From DASSKA01 sp963839365 (GTDB lineage: Bacteria > Actinomycetota > Actinomycetes > Propionibacteriales > Nocardioidaceae): 64,000 bases of DNA. The translations under genes and the position numbers were made by a program. The notes beneath the pieces are model-generated. The model worked only from the letters and a program-made list of their open reading frames with translations. It did no database searches and was not told the origin of the DNA. The stretch spans positions 1,302,001 to 1,366,000 of the forward strand of contig CAWIUT010000001.1 of the NCBI GenBank assembly GCA_963839365.1, written 5' to 3'. Below are positions 51,624-60,974 of this stretch, one piece after another. The number at the start of each line of letters is the position of its first letter. Positions within the stretch are counted from its first letter, which is position 1.

Positions 51624-52760
51624 TCAGCCGGTCCGTGAGCCGATCGCCACCTGCAGGGTGTGGGTGCTGCCGTTGCGGTCCACGGTGACCTTCACGGTGC
51701 TCCCCGGCTCGAGCAGCCGCAGCCGCCCGAGCAGGGCCGCGTAGTCGGTCACCTTGTGGCCCGCCAGCGCGATGATCACGTCGCCCTGCTCGACGCCGGC
51801 CTTGGCGGCCGGCCCGCCGTTGACCACGCCGACCACCACGGCGCCGTACGTCGCCTTGGTGCCGAGCGACTGCGCGATCTGCGGGGTGAGGTCGGTGACC
51901 CGCACGCCGAGGTAGGGGTGCTGCGCATGGCCGTGCGCGATCAGCTGGTCGGCGATCGGGACGGCGATCACCGACGGGGTGGCGAAGCCGAGGGACACCG
52001 CGCCGGACTGCGGCGGGATGTAGGCCTCGTTCACGCCGACCACGTGGCCACAGGTGTCCAGCAGCGCGCCGCCGGAGTTGCCCGGCGAGATCGGCGCGTC
52101 GGTCTGGATCAGGTCGACGAGCGGCACCGAGTTGGACTGCCCGGCCGGCAGGTCCCGCCCCAGCGCGGACACGATGCCCTCGGTGACGCTGCTGGTGAAC
52201 CCGAGCGGGCTGCCCATCGCCAGCACGGTCTCCCCGGGCCGGGGCAGGCTCTTGCGGAACGTCAGCGGCGGCAGGGTGCGCTGCACCTTGACCACGGCCA
52301 GGTCGGTGAGCAGGTCGCTGCCGATCACCCGGCCGGCGACCGTGGAGCCGTCGGCCAGCGCGACCTTCACGGTGCGGAAAGTCTGCGGCCGGCCCTCCTG
52401 GACGGCGACGACGTGCTGGTCGGTGATGATGACGTGCTTGGTGTAGACGATGCCGCTGCCCAGGCCGTTCCGGGTCTGCACGGTCACCACGCTGGGTTCC
52501 ACCTTGCTCACCACGTCGGGCACCGACCTGCCGTGGCACACCGGCTTGGCCGCCGGGGTGGCCCGGGTGATGCGCCCGGTCGACCGCTGCCCCGAGGCGG
52601 CCGAGCTGCCGGTCGAGCCGCCCGACGAGCCGCCCGACGAGCCGCCCGCCGCACCGGCCTGCCCGCCGCCTCCGCCGCCCCCGCCGGTCGAGCAGCCGGC
52701 GAGCAACGCCACCGCGGCGACGCCGAGGGTCAGGACACGCATTGGTCGGGAGACACGCAT
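51624..52760 (-). CDS. HtrA-like serine protease, lipoprotein
   Basis: This 378-residue trypsin-like protease has a PDZ domain. The signal peptide ends with the lipobox LLAGC, so it is tethered outside the membrane. A Gly/Ser-rich linker follows. The catalytic set is His in TDQHVV, Asp in DLLTDLAVVKV and Ser229 in GNSGGAL. The PDZ domain starts at HPYLGVRVTDL. It handles misfolded secreted proteins in the envelope. The ATG at 52760 has no Shine-Dalgarno sequence, but a promoter is placed for a leaderless transcript. The stop faces the GH1 gene at 9 bp. Confidence 0.92.
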   Translation of the reverse strand: MRVSRPMRVLTLGVAAVALLAGCSTGGGGGGGGQAGAAGGSSGGSSGGSTGSSAASGQRSTGRITRATPAAKPVCHGRSVPDVVSKVEPSVVTVQTRNGLGSGIVYTKHVIITDQHVVAVQEGRPQTFRTVKVALADGSTVAGRVIGSDLLTDLAVVKVQRTLPPLTFRKSLPRPGETVLAMGSPLGFTSSVTEGIVSALGRDLPAGQSNSVPLVDLIQTDAPISPGNSGGALLDTCGHVVGVNEAYIPPQSGAVSLGFATPSVIAVPIADQLIAHGHAQHPYLGVRVTDLTPQIAQSLGTKATYGAVVVGVVNGGPAAKAGVEQGDVIIALAGHKVTDYAALLGRLRLLEPGSTVKVTVDRNGSTHTLQVAIGSRTG

Positions 52761-52766
52761 AGTTGC

Positions 52767-52794
52767 GCTATACCCGCGATTGCGGACTTGGCAA
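52767..52794 (-). promoter_or_regulatory. Promoter of the HtrA-like gene, leaderless type
   Basis: On the minus strand -35 TTGCCA (52794-52789), a 16-base spacer and -10 TATAGC (52772-52767) are followed by six bases and the ATG. The predicted transcript starts at or beside the A of the start codon. The element lies in the 40 bases between the acyl-CoA dehydrogenase stop and this gene. Confidence 0.6.
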
Positions 52795-52800
52795 CACGTC

Positions 52801-53967
52801 TCAGACCAGGGCGGCGAGCCCGCGCTTGCCCAGCTGGTCGGCGACGATGAGCCGCTGCAGCTCACTGGCACCCTCCCAGATCCGCTCCACGCGCAGCTCC
52901 CGGAAGAACCGTTCGGCGACGTTCTCGCGCATGTAGCCGCGCCCCCCAAAGATCTGCACGGCCCGGTCGGCCACCCGGTTGGCCGTCTCCGAGGCGTACA
53001 GCTTGACCATCGAGCATCGGCCGTGCAGCAGCTTCTTGTCCATCCCCTCGTCGATGGAGCGCGCGGTCTCGTAGGTCATCGCGCGTGCGGCGAACAGCTC
53101 GGTCGCGCTGTCGCCCAGCATCGCGGCCACCAGCTGCCGCTCGATCAGCGGCCGGCCCTGTACCACCCGCTGCTTGGCGAAGGCGGTGGCCTCCTCGACC
53201 AGCCGCTCGGAGGCGCCGAGGCAGCGGGCGGCCACCATCAGCCGCTCGAACCGGAACCACTCGTAGACGAACGTCATCCCGTCCGCCTCGCTGCCCACCA
53301 GGTGGCCGGCCGGCACTCTGACGCCCTCGAACGCCACGACCGGGTGGTGGTGCCCGATGGTGTGGGAGTACGACGGGGTGCGGACCACCCGGACCCCGGG
53401 ACTGGGCAGGTCCACCACGAACAGCGCCTGCTCGCCCTGGTGGGGGCCGTCGGTGAGCACCGCCTGGAAGAACGCGTAGGACGCCTCGTTGTAGGACGTG
53501 ACGTGCCACTTGACCCCGTCGAGCACGTAGTCGTCTCCGTCCCGCCGCGCGGTGGCCCGGATCGCGGACACGTCGGAGCCGGCGTGCTCCTCGGTGATCG
53601 CGTAGCACTCGGCCATCTCCCCGCGGGCCGTCGGCAGCAGCCAGCGGTCGCGCTGCAGGTCGTTGGCGACCTCCGGCCACCAGGACGGGGGCGTGTGCAT
53701 GCACCAGCCGAGCGCGTTCGTGACCCGGCCGGCCTGCTCCTGGACGAGCACCTGCTGCAGGGCCGTGCAACCCTGCCCGCCGACGGTGGCCGGCAAGTTG
53801 GTGGCGTAGAGGCCGAGCCCGAGGGCCCGCTCGTGATGCGCCTTCGCCAGCGGCTCCGGCAGCGCCCCGCCGTGCTCCTCGGCGGTGCGCTCGTGCGGGA
53901 TCAGCTCGTCGGCGAAGGCGCGGGCCTTCGCCTGCAGGGCGAGGTCGGCTGACGACAGGGCGTACAT
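52801..53967 (-). CDS. Acyl-CoA dehydrogenase
   Basis: This 388-residue flavoprotein of the acyl-CoA dehydrogenase family has the signatures AECYAITEEHAGSD (FAD/substrate), VKWHVTSYNEASYAFF, and QIFGGRGYMRENVAERFFRELRVERIWEGASELQR near the C-terminus, with the catalytic Glu in IWEG. It introduces a double bond into an acyl-CoA. The start 53967 lies close to an operator (53989-54004) shared with the divergent FAD oxidoreductase. It is probably part of the TetR regulon and acts after the NDP-forming CoA ligase. Confidence 0.93.
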   Translation of the reverse strand: MYALSSADLALQAKARAFADELIPHERTAEEHGGALPEPLAKAHHERALGLGLYATNLPATVGGQGCTALQQVLVQEQAGRVTNALGWCMHTPPSWWPEVANDLQRDRWLLPTARGEMAECYAITEEHAGSDVSAIRATARRDGDDYVLDGVKWHVTSYNEASYAFFQAVLTDGPHQGEQALFVVDLPSPGVRVVRTPSYSHTIGHHHPVVAFEGVRVPAGHLVGSEADGMTFVYEWFRFERLMVAARCLGASERLVEEATAFAKQRVVQGRPLIERQLVAAMLGDSATELFAARAMTYETARSIDEGMDKKLLHGRCSMVKLYASETANRVADRAVQIFGGRGYMRENVAERFFRELRVERIWEGASELQRLIVADQLGKRGLAALV

Positions 53968-53988
53968 GGCGGCTCCCGCAACAGTCTT

Positions 53989-54004
53989 GACTGACTGTTC
54001 AGTC
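53989..54004. promoter_or_regulatory. TetR-regulon operator, site A
   Basis: The sequence is GACTGA-CTGT-TCAGTC, a perfect dyad with 6-bp arms. It lies between the divergent acyl-CoA dehydrogenase and FAD-oxidoreductase genes. The flanks TT...TATG are also shared with sites B (59019) and C (62414). Confidence 0.85.
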
Positions 54005-54005
54005 T

Positions 54006-55235
54006 ATGACAGCGTTTGGAGACGTGACCAGCAGCGCGCACGTCCCGCGGACCGCGGACGCAGTGGTGGTCGGGGGTGGCACGATCGGCGCCTGGTGCGC
54101 GTGGTTCCTGCGCCGTGCCGGGCTGTCCGACGTACTCCTGGTGGAGGCGGGCACCCTCGGCAAGGGCGCCAGCTCCCGGGCGGCCGGCATGGTGCGCGCC
54201 CAGGGCGGCACCGAGCCCGCGGTGCGGCTCGGGCTGTTCAGCCGGGACTTCTACGCCGGCCAGGCCGAGCTGCTCGGCATCGACTCCGGGTTCGTGGCCC
54301 AGGGCTACTCGATGCCGTGCTTCACCGACACCGAGGTGACGGCCGCCCGCGAGCGGATCGCCATGCAGCAGCGGCTCGGCGTCGACGTGCGCTGGGTGGC
54401 GCCCGACGACTTCGACCAGCTGAACCCGGCGATGGCGCCGGGCTGGACCCTCGGCGCGTCGTACTCGCCCGGGGACGGCTACATCGACCCGCCGCGGAAC
54501 GTGCTCGCCTACACCGCTGCGCTGTTCACCGCCGGCGTGCAGGTGGCCGAGCGAGTCGCGTTCACCGGCCTGGTCGTCCGCTCCGGGGCCGTGGCCGGTG
54601 TGCGGACCACCGCCGGCGAGGTGGCCACCGAGCGCGTGGTGCTGACCGGCGGGCCGACACTCGCCGCGGTAGGTCGTGCGGCCGGCGTCCGGGTGCCGGC
54701 CGGCGGAGCCCGTCACCAGGTGGTGGTCACCGCGCCGCACCCCGACCTGGCCGCGGACCGGCTGCCGATGGTGTTCGACGTGGCCTCCGGGATCTACTGG
54801 CGACCGGAGGAGGGCGGGGTGCTGTGGGGGATGAGCAACCCGGACGAGCAGCCAGGTGAGGCCCGCGACTTCGACTGGGCCTACTACGAGAAGATGCGCG
54901 ACCGGATGGCCCGGCTGGTGCCCGTCACCGCGCAGCTCGGCCTGCGCAAGGTGTGGGCCGCGACCATCGACTTCACCCCCGACCACCTGGCGATCCTCGG
55001 GCCCGCGCTGACCGCGGACGGGCCGCTGCACGGCAGCGTGCTCGCCGCCGCCGGCGGGCACGGCATGATGTGGGGCCCCGGCGTGGCCCGGGCGGCTGCC
55101 GACCTGGCGCTGACCGGCAGCACGGACGTGGTGGACACCACCGACCTCGGGCTGGACCGCTTCGACGAGCACGGGCGCAGCAGGCTGTCCGCCGACCCGA
55201 TCGCGCTGCCCTTCCCGGAGTCGACGGACCGCTGA
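54006..55235 (+). CDS. FAD-dependent oxidoreductase, DAO family (sarcosine/glycine-oxidase-like)
   Basis: This 409-residue protein has the N-terminal dinucleotide-binding motif VVVGGGTIGAWCAWFLRRAG, then GKGASSRAAGMVRAQGG, and a C-terminal FAD region AAAGGHGMMWGPGVARAAADLAL. The family oxidises the C-N bond of secondary or primary amines or amino acids. The ATG at 54006 sits inside the operator flank and has no Shine-Dalgarno sequence; the GTG at 54024 after GGAG is an alternative start. It is divergent from the acyl-CoA dehydrogenase under site A and convergent with the CoA-ligase gene. Confidence 0.9.
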   Translation: MTAFGDVTSSAHVPRTADAVVVGGGTIGAWCAWFLRRAGLSDVLLVEAGTLGKGASSRAAGMVRAQGGTEPAVRLGLFSRDFYAGQAELLGIDSGFVAQGYSMPCFTDTEVTAARERIAMQQRLGVDVRWVAPDDFDQLNPAMAPGWTLGASYSPGDGYIDPPRNVLAYTAALFTAGVQVAERVAFTGLVVRSGAVAGVRTTAGEVATERVVLTGGPTLAAVGRAAGVRVPAGGARHQVVVTAPHPDLAADRLPMVFDVASGIYWRPEEGGVLWGMSNPDEQPGEARDFDWAYYEKMRDRMARLVPVTAQLGLRKVWAATIDFTPDHLAILGPALTADGPLHGSVLAAAGGHGMMWGPGVARAAADLALTGSTDVVDTTDLGLDRFDEHGRSRLSADPIALPFPESTDR

Positions 55236-55264
55236 TCCGGCGCATACCGGTTCCCGGCGCGCCG

Positions 55265-57323
55265 TCAGTCGTCCCTTGCGGGGAACGACCAAGGCGTCCA
55301 CCGCGACGGCGCCGGCGGGGGTGGCGATGAGCGGGTTCACGTCCAGCGCCTCCAGGGCGTCGCCGAGCTCCACGGCGAGCTGGGAGACCGCGCACACGGC
55401 CGACACCACGGCCTCCCGGTCGGCGGGCGGGGAGCCGCGCACACCGTCCAGCAGCCGGCCCACTACCAGCCCGGCGAGCATGCCCCGGGCACGCGGTGCG
55501 CTCACCGGCGGCAGTGCGACGGCCCGGGCGGCGACCAGCTCGACCAGGGTGCCGCCGGCCGCCACCAGCACCAGCGGCCCCACGAGCGGGTCCCGGACCA
55601 CACCGAGGGCGACCTCCACGCCGCCGGCCTGCTGGTGCTGCACGCTCACCCGTGGCCCGAGCCGGGCGGTGAGGTCGGCGTGGGCCGCCGCCACCGAGGC
55701 GGGGTCCCGGAGGGCGAGGCGCACCCCGCCGGCGTCGGACTTGTGCGACACCGCCGCGTCCGCGGTCTTGAGTACGACGGGGTAGCCCACCGATTCGGCG
55801 GCCGCCACCGCCTCCTCGCGGGAGGCCGCCTCCCGGGTCGCGGCGGTGGCGATGCCGTAGTCGGCGAGCAGCGACATCGCCTCGGCCGGTCCGAGGGGGC
55901 CGGCCGCCAGCCGCGCTCGCCAGCGCCCCCGGCGGCCCTCGTCGACCGCGACCGCGGCGGGCGGCACCGGACGTCGGGCCATCAGGTGCGCGAGGGCGAG
56001 CAGGCCGGTGCCGGTGCCCTCCAGCACCGGGACGCCTTGGGCACGCAGCCGGCTGGCCGCCTCCTGGTCGACCGCGGCGGCCAGGTTGGCCAGCACCACG
56101 ACCGGCTTGTCGGTGCGGTGCAGCAGCGCCTGCGCCGCCCGCGGGAACGAGTCGTCACCGTCGTACTCGGGCACCAGGTCCACTGCGAGCGCGACCACCC
56201 CGACCGCGGGGTCGTCCGCGAGCGCGGAGAGGCAGTCGGTGAACAGCTGCTCGGTCTCCGCGCCGGTGCTCCACACGTCCAGGGGGTTGGTCGGCAGCAG
56301 CCCCTCGTCGAGCAGGTCGGCCAGCTTCTGCTGGGTGCCGGCGGTCAGCTCCGCCAGCTCCACGCCGAGCCGGCCCGCGGTGTCGGCCACCAGCACCCGC
56401 TCGGCACCGGAGTCGTGCACCGTGGCCAGGGTGCGGGGCGCCGCTCCGCGCAGCCGCCGCCCGATCGCGAACGTCTCCAAGGTATCGGCCATCTCGTCGA
56501 GGTCGGCCACCCGGTGCACGCCGTAGGCCGCGAACATCGCCTCCCAGGCCGCGTCGTCGCCGGCCAGCGCGCCGGAGTGCGCATCGACCAGCGCCCGGCC
56601 CGCCGGCGAGCCCCCGACGGTCAGGGCCACCACCGGGATGTCCCGGGCGGCCGCGCGGGACAGACACTCGCGCAGCAGCGGGACGTCGCGCATGGTCTCC
56701 ACGAACAGCCCGACCACCCGGGTCTCGGGCCCGTCGAGCGCGTAGGCCAGGTAGTCCGCGGTGGTGGTCACCAGCTCCTGCCCGGAGGAGACGATGAGCG
56801 AGTACTCCAGCCGGCGGTGAGTGCGCAGCAGGGCGGAGAACACCGACCCGGAGTGGGTCACCATCGCGATCGGACCGCCCGGGAGCGTCTCCCGCTCCAG
56901 GTACCCGATGGCGCGGATCCCACGGGCCGCGTTGACGAAGCCCATGCACCCGGCCCCGCACAGCGCCATCGGTCCGGCGGCCGCGACCAGCTCCGGGCCG
57001 AGCCCGTGCGCGCTGCCGAACACCACCGCACCGGCGTCGTCGCGTGCGGCGGCCAGCGCCAGCTGCCCGGGCAGTGCCCGGTCCGGCACCCCGAGCAGCA
57101 CCAGGTCCACCGGCTCCGGCAGCTCCGCCAGCGAGGGCGCGCAGCGGTGCCCGAGCACCTCGCGGTGCCGCGGGTGCACCAGGTGCACGCGAGGGCGGGC
57201 CGGGCTGCGCAGCACCTCGGTGGTGAGTCGCAGCCCGAAGGAGTCGGGCCGCTCGCTGGCACCCACTACGGCCACCGACCGCGCCTCCAGCATCCGGGCC
57301 AGCCGCGGCCCGTCCGGCGCCAT
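55265..57323 (-). CDS. NDP-forming acyl-CoA synthetase (acetate--CoA ligase family), frameshift at the 3' end
   Basis: The protein has about 685 residues. The N-terminal CoA-binding Rossmann part is SVAVVGASERPDSFGLRLTTEVLRSP. Succinyl-CoA-synthetase-like middle domains and a C-terminal ATP-grasp half follow (GYPVVLKTADAAVSHKSDAGGVRLAL, ALEALDVNPLIATPAGAVAVDALVV). The catalytic His of the family is expected near THSGSV. The frame has no stop where the domain ends and would run on for about 1.36 kb through the antisense of the FAD oxidoreductase. Removing one base in the CCCC or GGG run near 55273-55283 brings a TGA at 55267-55265 into frame. The start may be ATG 57323 or ATG 57374. It makes acyl-CoA from an acid with ATP. 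Confidence 0.85.
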
Positions 57324-57349
57324 CCGGGCGGCCGCCGCGGGGCCCGGGC

Positions 57350-58996
57350 TCAGCCCTTCCGCGCGGCCAGCCATGTCCGGGGCGACCAGCGGGAGGTCCG
57401 GGCGTCGTGCAGCGCCGCCCGGGCCGCCTGCATGCCGGGAATGCCGCACACCCCGCCGCCGGCGTGGGTGGCGGAGCTGGCGTAGTACAGCCCGGCGATC
57501 GGGGTGCGGTAGTCGGCGTACCCGGGTGCCGGGCGCATGTGGAACAGCTGCTCCAGCGACAGCTCGCCGTGGAAGATGTTCCCGCCGACGAGGCCGTACT
57601 CGGTCTCCATCTGGTGCGGGCCGACCACGTCGCGGGCGATGATGGCGGCCTTGAAGTTGGGGGCCACCGCGTCGTACAGGTCGATCATCCGGTCGGTGTA
57701 GGCGTCCAGCTCGGCCTGGTGCGGCGCGAGGTGCCAGTCTTCGGGCACCCACTGGGTGAACAGCGAGAAAGTGTGCGTGCCGTCGGGGTTCAGGGTCTTG
57801 TCCAAGGTGGTGGGGATGACCCCGTCGCTGAACGGCGCCGCCGCCGGCCGACCCTCCCGGGCGTCGACGAAGGCCCGCTCGATGAACGCCATGGTCGGTG
57901 CCATCTCCACCGACCCGGTCAGGTGCTCGGTGGAGGCCGAGCTCGGGTTCGCGGTGAAGTCGGGCAGCTCGGAGAGCGCGAGGTTGATCTTCACCACGCC
58001 GCTGCGGGTCTTCCAGCGCCGGATGTCGCGCACGAAGTCGTCCGGCAGCTCCGCCTCACCGACGTGGTCGAGGAACGCCGTGCGCGGGTGCAGGCTTGTG
58101 ACCACCACAGGCGCGCGCAGCTCCGCCCCGTCCCGGAGCACGGCGCCCAGCACCCTCCCCTCACGGACCAGCAGCCGGTCCACCGGCGCGTCGGTGCGGA
58201 CCTCCACCCCGAAGGACTCCGCGGCGCGGCGGATCGCCGTGGACACCGCGCCCATGCCGCCTTCGGGGAAGCCCCAGCTGCCCACCCGGCCGTCGCCGAC
58301 GTCGCCGATCGAGTGGTGCGCCATCACGTAGGCGGTCCCGGGTTCGTACGGCCCGGCCCAGGTGCCGATCACCCCGTTCACCGCCATTGCGCCCTTGACC
58401 TCGTCGGAGTCGAACCAGTCGTCGAGCAGGTCGGCGATGCTCATGGTCATCAGCCGGGTGATCTCCGCGATGGTGCGGGCGTCCACGCCCCGGTGGCGCC
58501 AGACCAGCCGGGCCAGTGCGGCGAGCTCGGCGGGGTCGTGCGACCCGAGCGCCGGCGGCACGGTGAGCAGCATCGGCGCCAGCACGTCCGCCAGCGACCC
58601 CAGCCACTCGTTCCAGTCCACCCAGGCGCGGGCGTCGTGCTTGGACCAGCGCCCGATCTCCTCCCGGGTCCGGGCCTCGTCGTCCTCGTAGATCGTCAAC
58701 GAGCCGCCTTCCGGGAACGCCTGGTAGTACGGCCCCATCGGGTGCACCTTGTAGCCGTGCCGCTCCAAGGAAAGGTCGTGCAGGATCGTGGGCGGCATCA
58801 GGCTCATGACGTAGGAGAGCCGGGTCACCGACACCTCGGGACGGTCCGGCCACGGTTGCTCGGTGGTCGCCGCGCCGCCGGTCTTCGGGCGCGCCTCCAG
58901 CACGAGCGTGCGCAGGCCGGCCCGGCCGAGGTACGCCGCGGCGACGAGGCCGTTGTGGCCGCCGCCCACCACGATCGCGTCGTAGTCGTGGGACAT
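57350..58996 (-). CDS. NAD(P)/FAD-dependent oxidoreductase, phytoene-desaturase/PYROXD2-like
   Basis: This 548-residue flavoprotein has the FAD motif AIVVGGGHNGLVAAAYLGRAG, then ARPKTGGAATTE, a substrate-domain helix rich in Trp and the C-terminal signature LYYASSATHAGGGVCGIPGMQAARAAL. It belongs to the group that includes PYROXD2 and CrtI-type desaturases. The reaction here is unknown; oxidation of an amine- or acid-linked carbon chain is likely from context. The start ATG 58996 follows GGAGG. Its promoter region carries operator site B, shared with tetR. The CoA-ligase gene follows 27 bp downstream or overlaps, so the two are cotranscribed. Confidence 0.88.
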   Translation of the reverse strand: MSHDYDAIVVGGGHNGLVAAAYLGRAGLRTLVLEARPKTGGAATTEQPWPDRPEVSVTRLSYVMSLMPPTILHDLSLERHGYKVHPMGPYYQAFPEGGSLTIYEDDEARTREEIGRWSKHDARAWVDWNEWLGSLADVLAPMLLTVPPALGSHDPAELAALARLVWRHRGVDARTIAEITRLMTMSIADLLDDWFDSDEVKGAMAVNGVIGTWAGPYEPGTAYVMAHHSIGDVGDGRVGSWGFPEGGMGAVSTAIRRAAESFGVEVRTDAPVDRLLVREGRVLGAVLRDGAELRAPVVVTSLHPRTAFLDHVGEAELPDDFVRDIRRWKTRSGVVKINLALSELPDFTANPSSASTEHLTGSVEMAPTMAFIERAFVDAREGRPAAAPFSDGVIPTTLDKTLNPDGTHTFSLFTQWVPEDWHLAPHQAELDAYTDRMIDLYDAVAPNFKAAIIARDVVGPHQMETEYGLVGGNIFHGELSLEQLFHMRPAPGYADYRTPIAGLYYASSATHAGGGVCGIPGMQAARAALHDARTSRWSPRTWLAARKG

Positions 58997-59018
58997 GTTC
59001 CACCGCCTCCGGCAGGCT

Positions 59019-59034
59019 GACTGACTGTTCAGTC
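59019..59034. promoter_or_regulatory. TetR-regulon operator, site B
   Basis: GACTGA-CTGT-TCAGTC, identical in all 16 bases to site A. It lies between the divergent oxidoreductase and tetR genes, 75 bases before the tetR start, so autoregulation is expected. Confidence 0.88.
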
Positions 59035-59108
59035 TATGAGCGTGTTAGTCTGCGCGGCAAGACCAGGAACCGCGCCCGCACCACCTCGTGAGGACCCCAG
59101 GACGACAG

Positions 59109-59753
59109 ATGGCGATCAAGGCCGATGCGGAGGTCGTCGCCGACAAGCGACGCGACCAGATGCTCGAGGCGGCAGCCGAGCTGATCGCCGAGCGCGGCTT
59201 CAGCGAGACCAGGATCTCCGATGTCGCGAAGCGGATCGGCGCGAGTCCCGCGCTGGTCATCTACTACTTCGGCACCAAGGACACCCTGCTCACCGAGGCG
59301 CTGCGGTTCTCCGAGCAGTCCTTCTACTCCGTGGCGGACGCGCTGCTGGCCAGCACCCCGTCACTGACCCGGCGGCTGGAGACGCTGGTGCAGCTGACCT
59401 GCGTGCCGCAGGCCAAGGACGAGATCCCCGGTGCGTGGGGCCTGTGGTTCGACCTGTGGGTGCAGGCGTTCCGGCATCCCGAGGTCAAGAAGGACCGGGT
59501 CGAGCTCGACCAGCGCTGGCGCTCGATGGTCGCCCAGGTGGTCCGCGACGGCATCCACAACAAGGAGATCGAGACGGTCGACGTGGACGAGTTCGCGGTC
59601 GCGTTCACCGCGCTGCTCGACGGCCTGTCCATCCAGGTCGCGCTCGAGGACCCGGTGGTGGACCCCGAGCGCGCCTACCGGATCGCGATGCGCTTCGCCG
59701 CCACCTCGCTGGGCTTCGACTGGAAGCCGGGGCGCCGCCGCTCCCGCTCCTGA
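59109..59753 (+). CDS. TetR-family transcriptional repressor of the catabolic cluster
   Basis: This 214-residue protein has an N-terminal TetR helix-turn-helix (RRDQMLEAAAELIAERGFSETRISDVAKRIGASPALVIYYFGTKDTLLTEALRFSE) and a C-terminal ligand-binding domain of the BetI-like type (FDLWVQAFRHPEVKKDRVELDQRWRSMVAQVV, DGIHNKEIETVD). The ATG at 59109 has AGGACG at normal spacing; the upstream GTG at 59088 is less likely. It is the only regulator among the 53-64 kb genes. The same inverted repeat lies in front of its own gene and of two other divergent promoter pairs. The stop lies 21 bp from the stop of the convergent ATPase gene. Confidence 0.93.
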   Translation: MAIKADAEVVADKRRDQMLEAAAELIAERGFSETRISDVAKRIGASPALVIYYFGTKDTLLTEALRFSEQSFYSVADALLASTPSLTRRLETLVQLTCVPQAKDEIPGAWGLWFDLWVQAFRHPEVKKDRVELDQRWRSMVAQVVRDGIHNKEIETVDVDEFAVAFTALLDGLSIQVALEDPVVDPERAYRIAMRFAATSLGFDWKPGRRRSRS

Positions 59754-59774
59754 GCCGACCTTGATGTCGGTGGG

Positions 59775-60974
59775 TCAACCGCGACCCAGGGGCCGCGTCT
59801 CGGGCACGATGTCGGTGGGGTCGGGCTCGTCGGGGCCGGTCGCGGGCAGCACCCGGACGGCGTTCGGGGAGATGCAGGCCCACACCTGGCCGCCCTCCCG
59901 CAGCCATGGCGGTGGCTCGCCGTGCACGTTGGCCACGTCGGCGACGAGCCTGAAACCGGCCATCGAGAGGTGCACCTGGGTCTGGGCACCCCGGAACGTT
60001 GCGTGGTCGATGCGGCCGGGCAGCCGGTTCACGCCGCCGGCTGTGCCGCCTCGGGGAGCGCCGTCGGCGACGGGCGTCTCGCCGGTGCTGTCCGGGGTGG
60101 ACGGCTCCAGGGTGATCCGCTCGGGACGCACGACCAGGCTCACCGCAGCGCCGCGCCGGCCCGCTTCGGCGGCCGGCACCAGCAGGTCGAGGTCCCCGAC
60201 CCGGCAGCTCGCCAGGTCCCCGGCGACGTCGGTGACCACGGTCTCGAACAGGTTCGCCGTGCCGAGAAACCCGGCCACATAGGCGTTGGCGGGCCTGGAG
60301 TAGACCTCGCTGGGGGCGCCCACCTGCATCAGCCGGCCGTCCCGGAGCACGGCCAGCCGGTCGGACATGGTCAGCGCCTCCTCCTGGTCGTGCGTGACGT
60401 AGACGAAGGTGGTGCCGACCGTGCGCTGCAGGGAGCGCAGCTCGATCTGCAGCTGCTTGCGCAGCTTGGCGTCCAGCGCGCCCATCGGCTCGTCCAGCAG
60501 CAGCACGGTGGGTTCGAGCACCAGTGCGCGGGCCAGCGCGACCCGCTGCTGCTGACCGCCCGACAGCTGGTGTGGCTTGCGGTTGGCCAGCCCGTCCATC
60601 TGCACGAGTGCGAGGGCCCGGTCGACCCGTCGGCGCTGCTCCTGCCTGGCGACGTCGTGGTACTTCAGCCCGAAGGCCACGTTGTCCCGGACGTCGAGGA
60701 ACGGGAACAGCGCGTAGGACTGGAACACGGTGTTCACCGCCCGGCGGTGCGGCGAGATGTCGGTGAGGTCGGCGCCGTCGAGCAGGATCCGGCCCTCGTC
60801 GGGGCGTTCGAAGCCGGCGACCATCCGCAGCGTGGTGGTCTTCCCGCATCCCGAGGCGCCGAGCAGGGAGAAGAACTCCCCGGCGGCGATGTCGAGGTCC
60901 AGGCCGTCAACGGCCACCGCGTCACCGAACCGCTTGACCAGCGCGCGGAGCGCGAGCCGACCGGCGCCTGCCAT
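59775..60974 (-). CDS. ABC transporter ATP-binding protein, spermidine/putrescine (PotA) type
   Basis: This 399-residue ATPase has Walker A LLGASGCGKTTT, Q-loop TVFQSYALFPFLDV, signature LSGGQQQRVALARAL, Walker B VLLLDEPMGALD, the H-loop VYVTHDQEEA and a C-terminal TOBE domain (LVVRPERITLE), as in PotA. It powers uptake with the binding protein and permease encoded at 62.5-64 kb. The start overlaps the last base of the aminotransferase stop (TGATG), so the two are translated as a unit. Confidence 0.95.
   Translation of the reverse strand: MAGAGRLALRALVKRFGDAVAVDGLDLDIAAGEFFSLLGASGCGKTTTLRMVAGFERPDEGRILLDGADLTDISPHRRAVNTVFQSYALFPFLDVRDNVAFGLKYHDVARQEQRRRVDRALALVQMDGLANRKPHQLSGGQQQRVALARALVLEPTVLLLDEPMGALDAKLRKQLQIELRSLQRTVGTTFVYVTHDQEEALTMSDRLAVLRDGRLMQVGAPSEVYSRPANAYVAGFLGTANLFETVVTDVAGDLASCRVGDLDLLVPAAEAGRRGAAVSLVVRPERITLEPSTPDSTGETPVADGAPRGGTAGGVNRLPGRIDHATFRGAQTQVHLSMAGFRLVADVANVHGEPPPWLREGGQVWACISPNAVRVLPATGPDEPDPTDIVPETRPLGRG

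Noticed and set aside
53901..55264. Read-through extension of the CoA-ligase frame as a real 450-residue extra domain
   Set aside because: The extra part is antisense to the DAO-type oxidoreductase and has no recognisable fold; a single-base frameshift explains it better.
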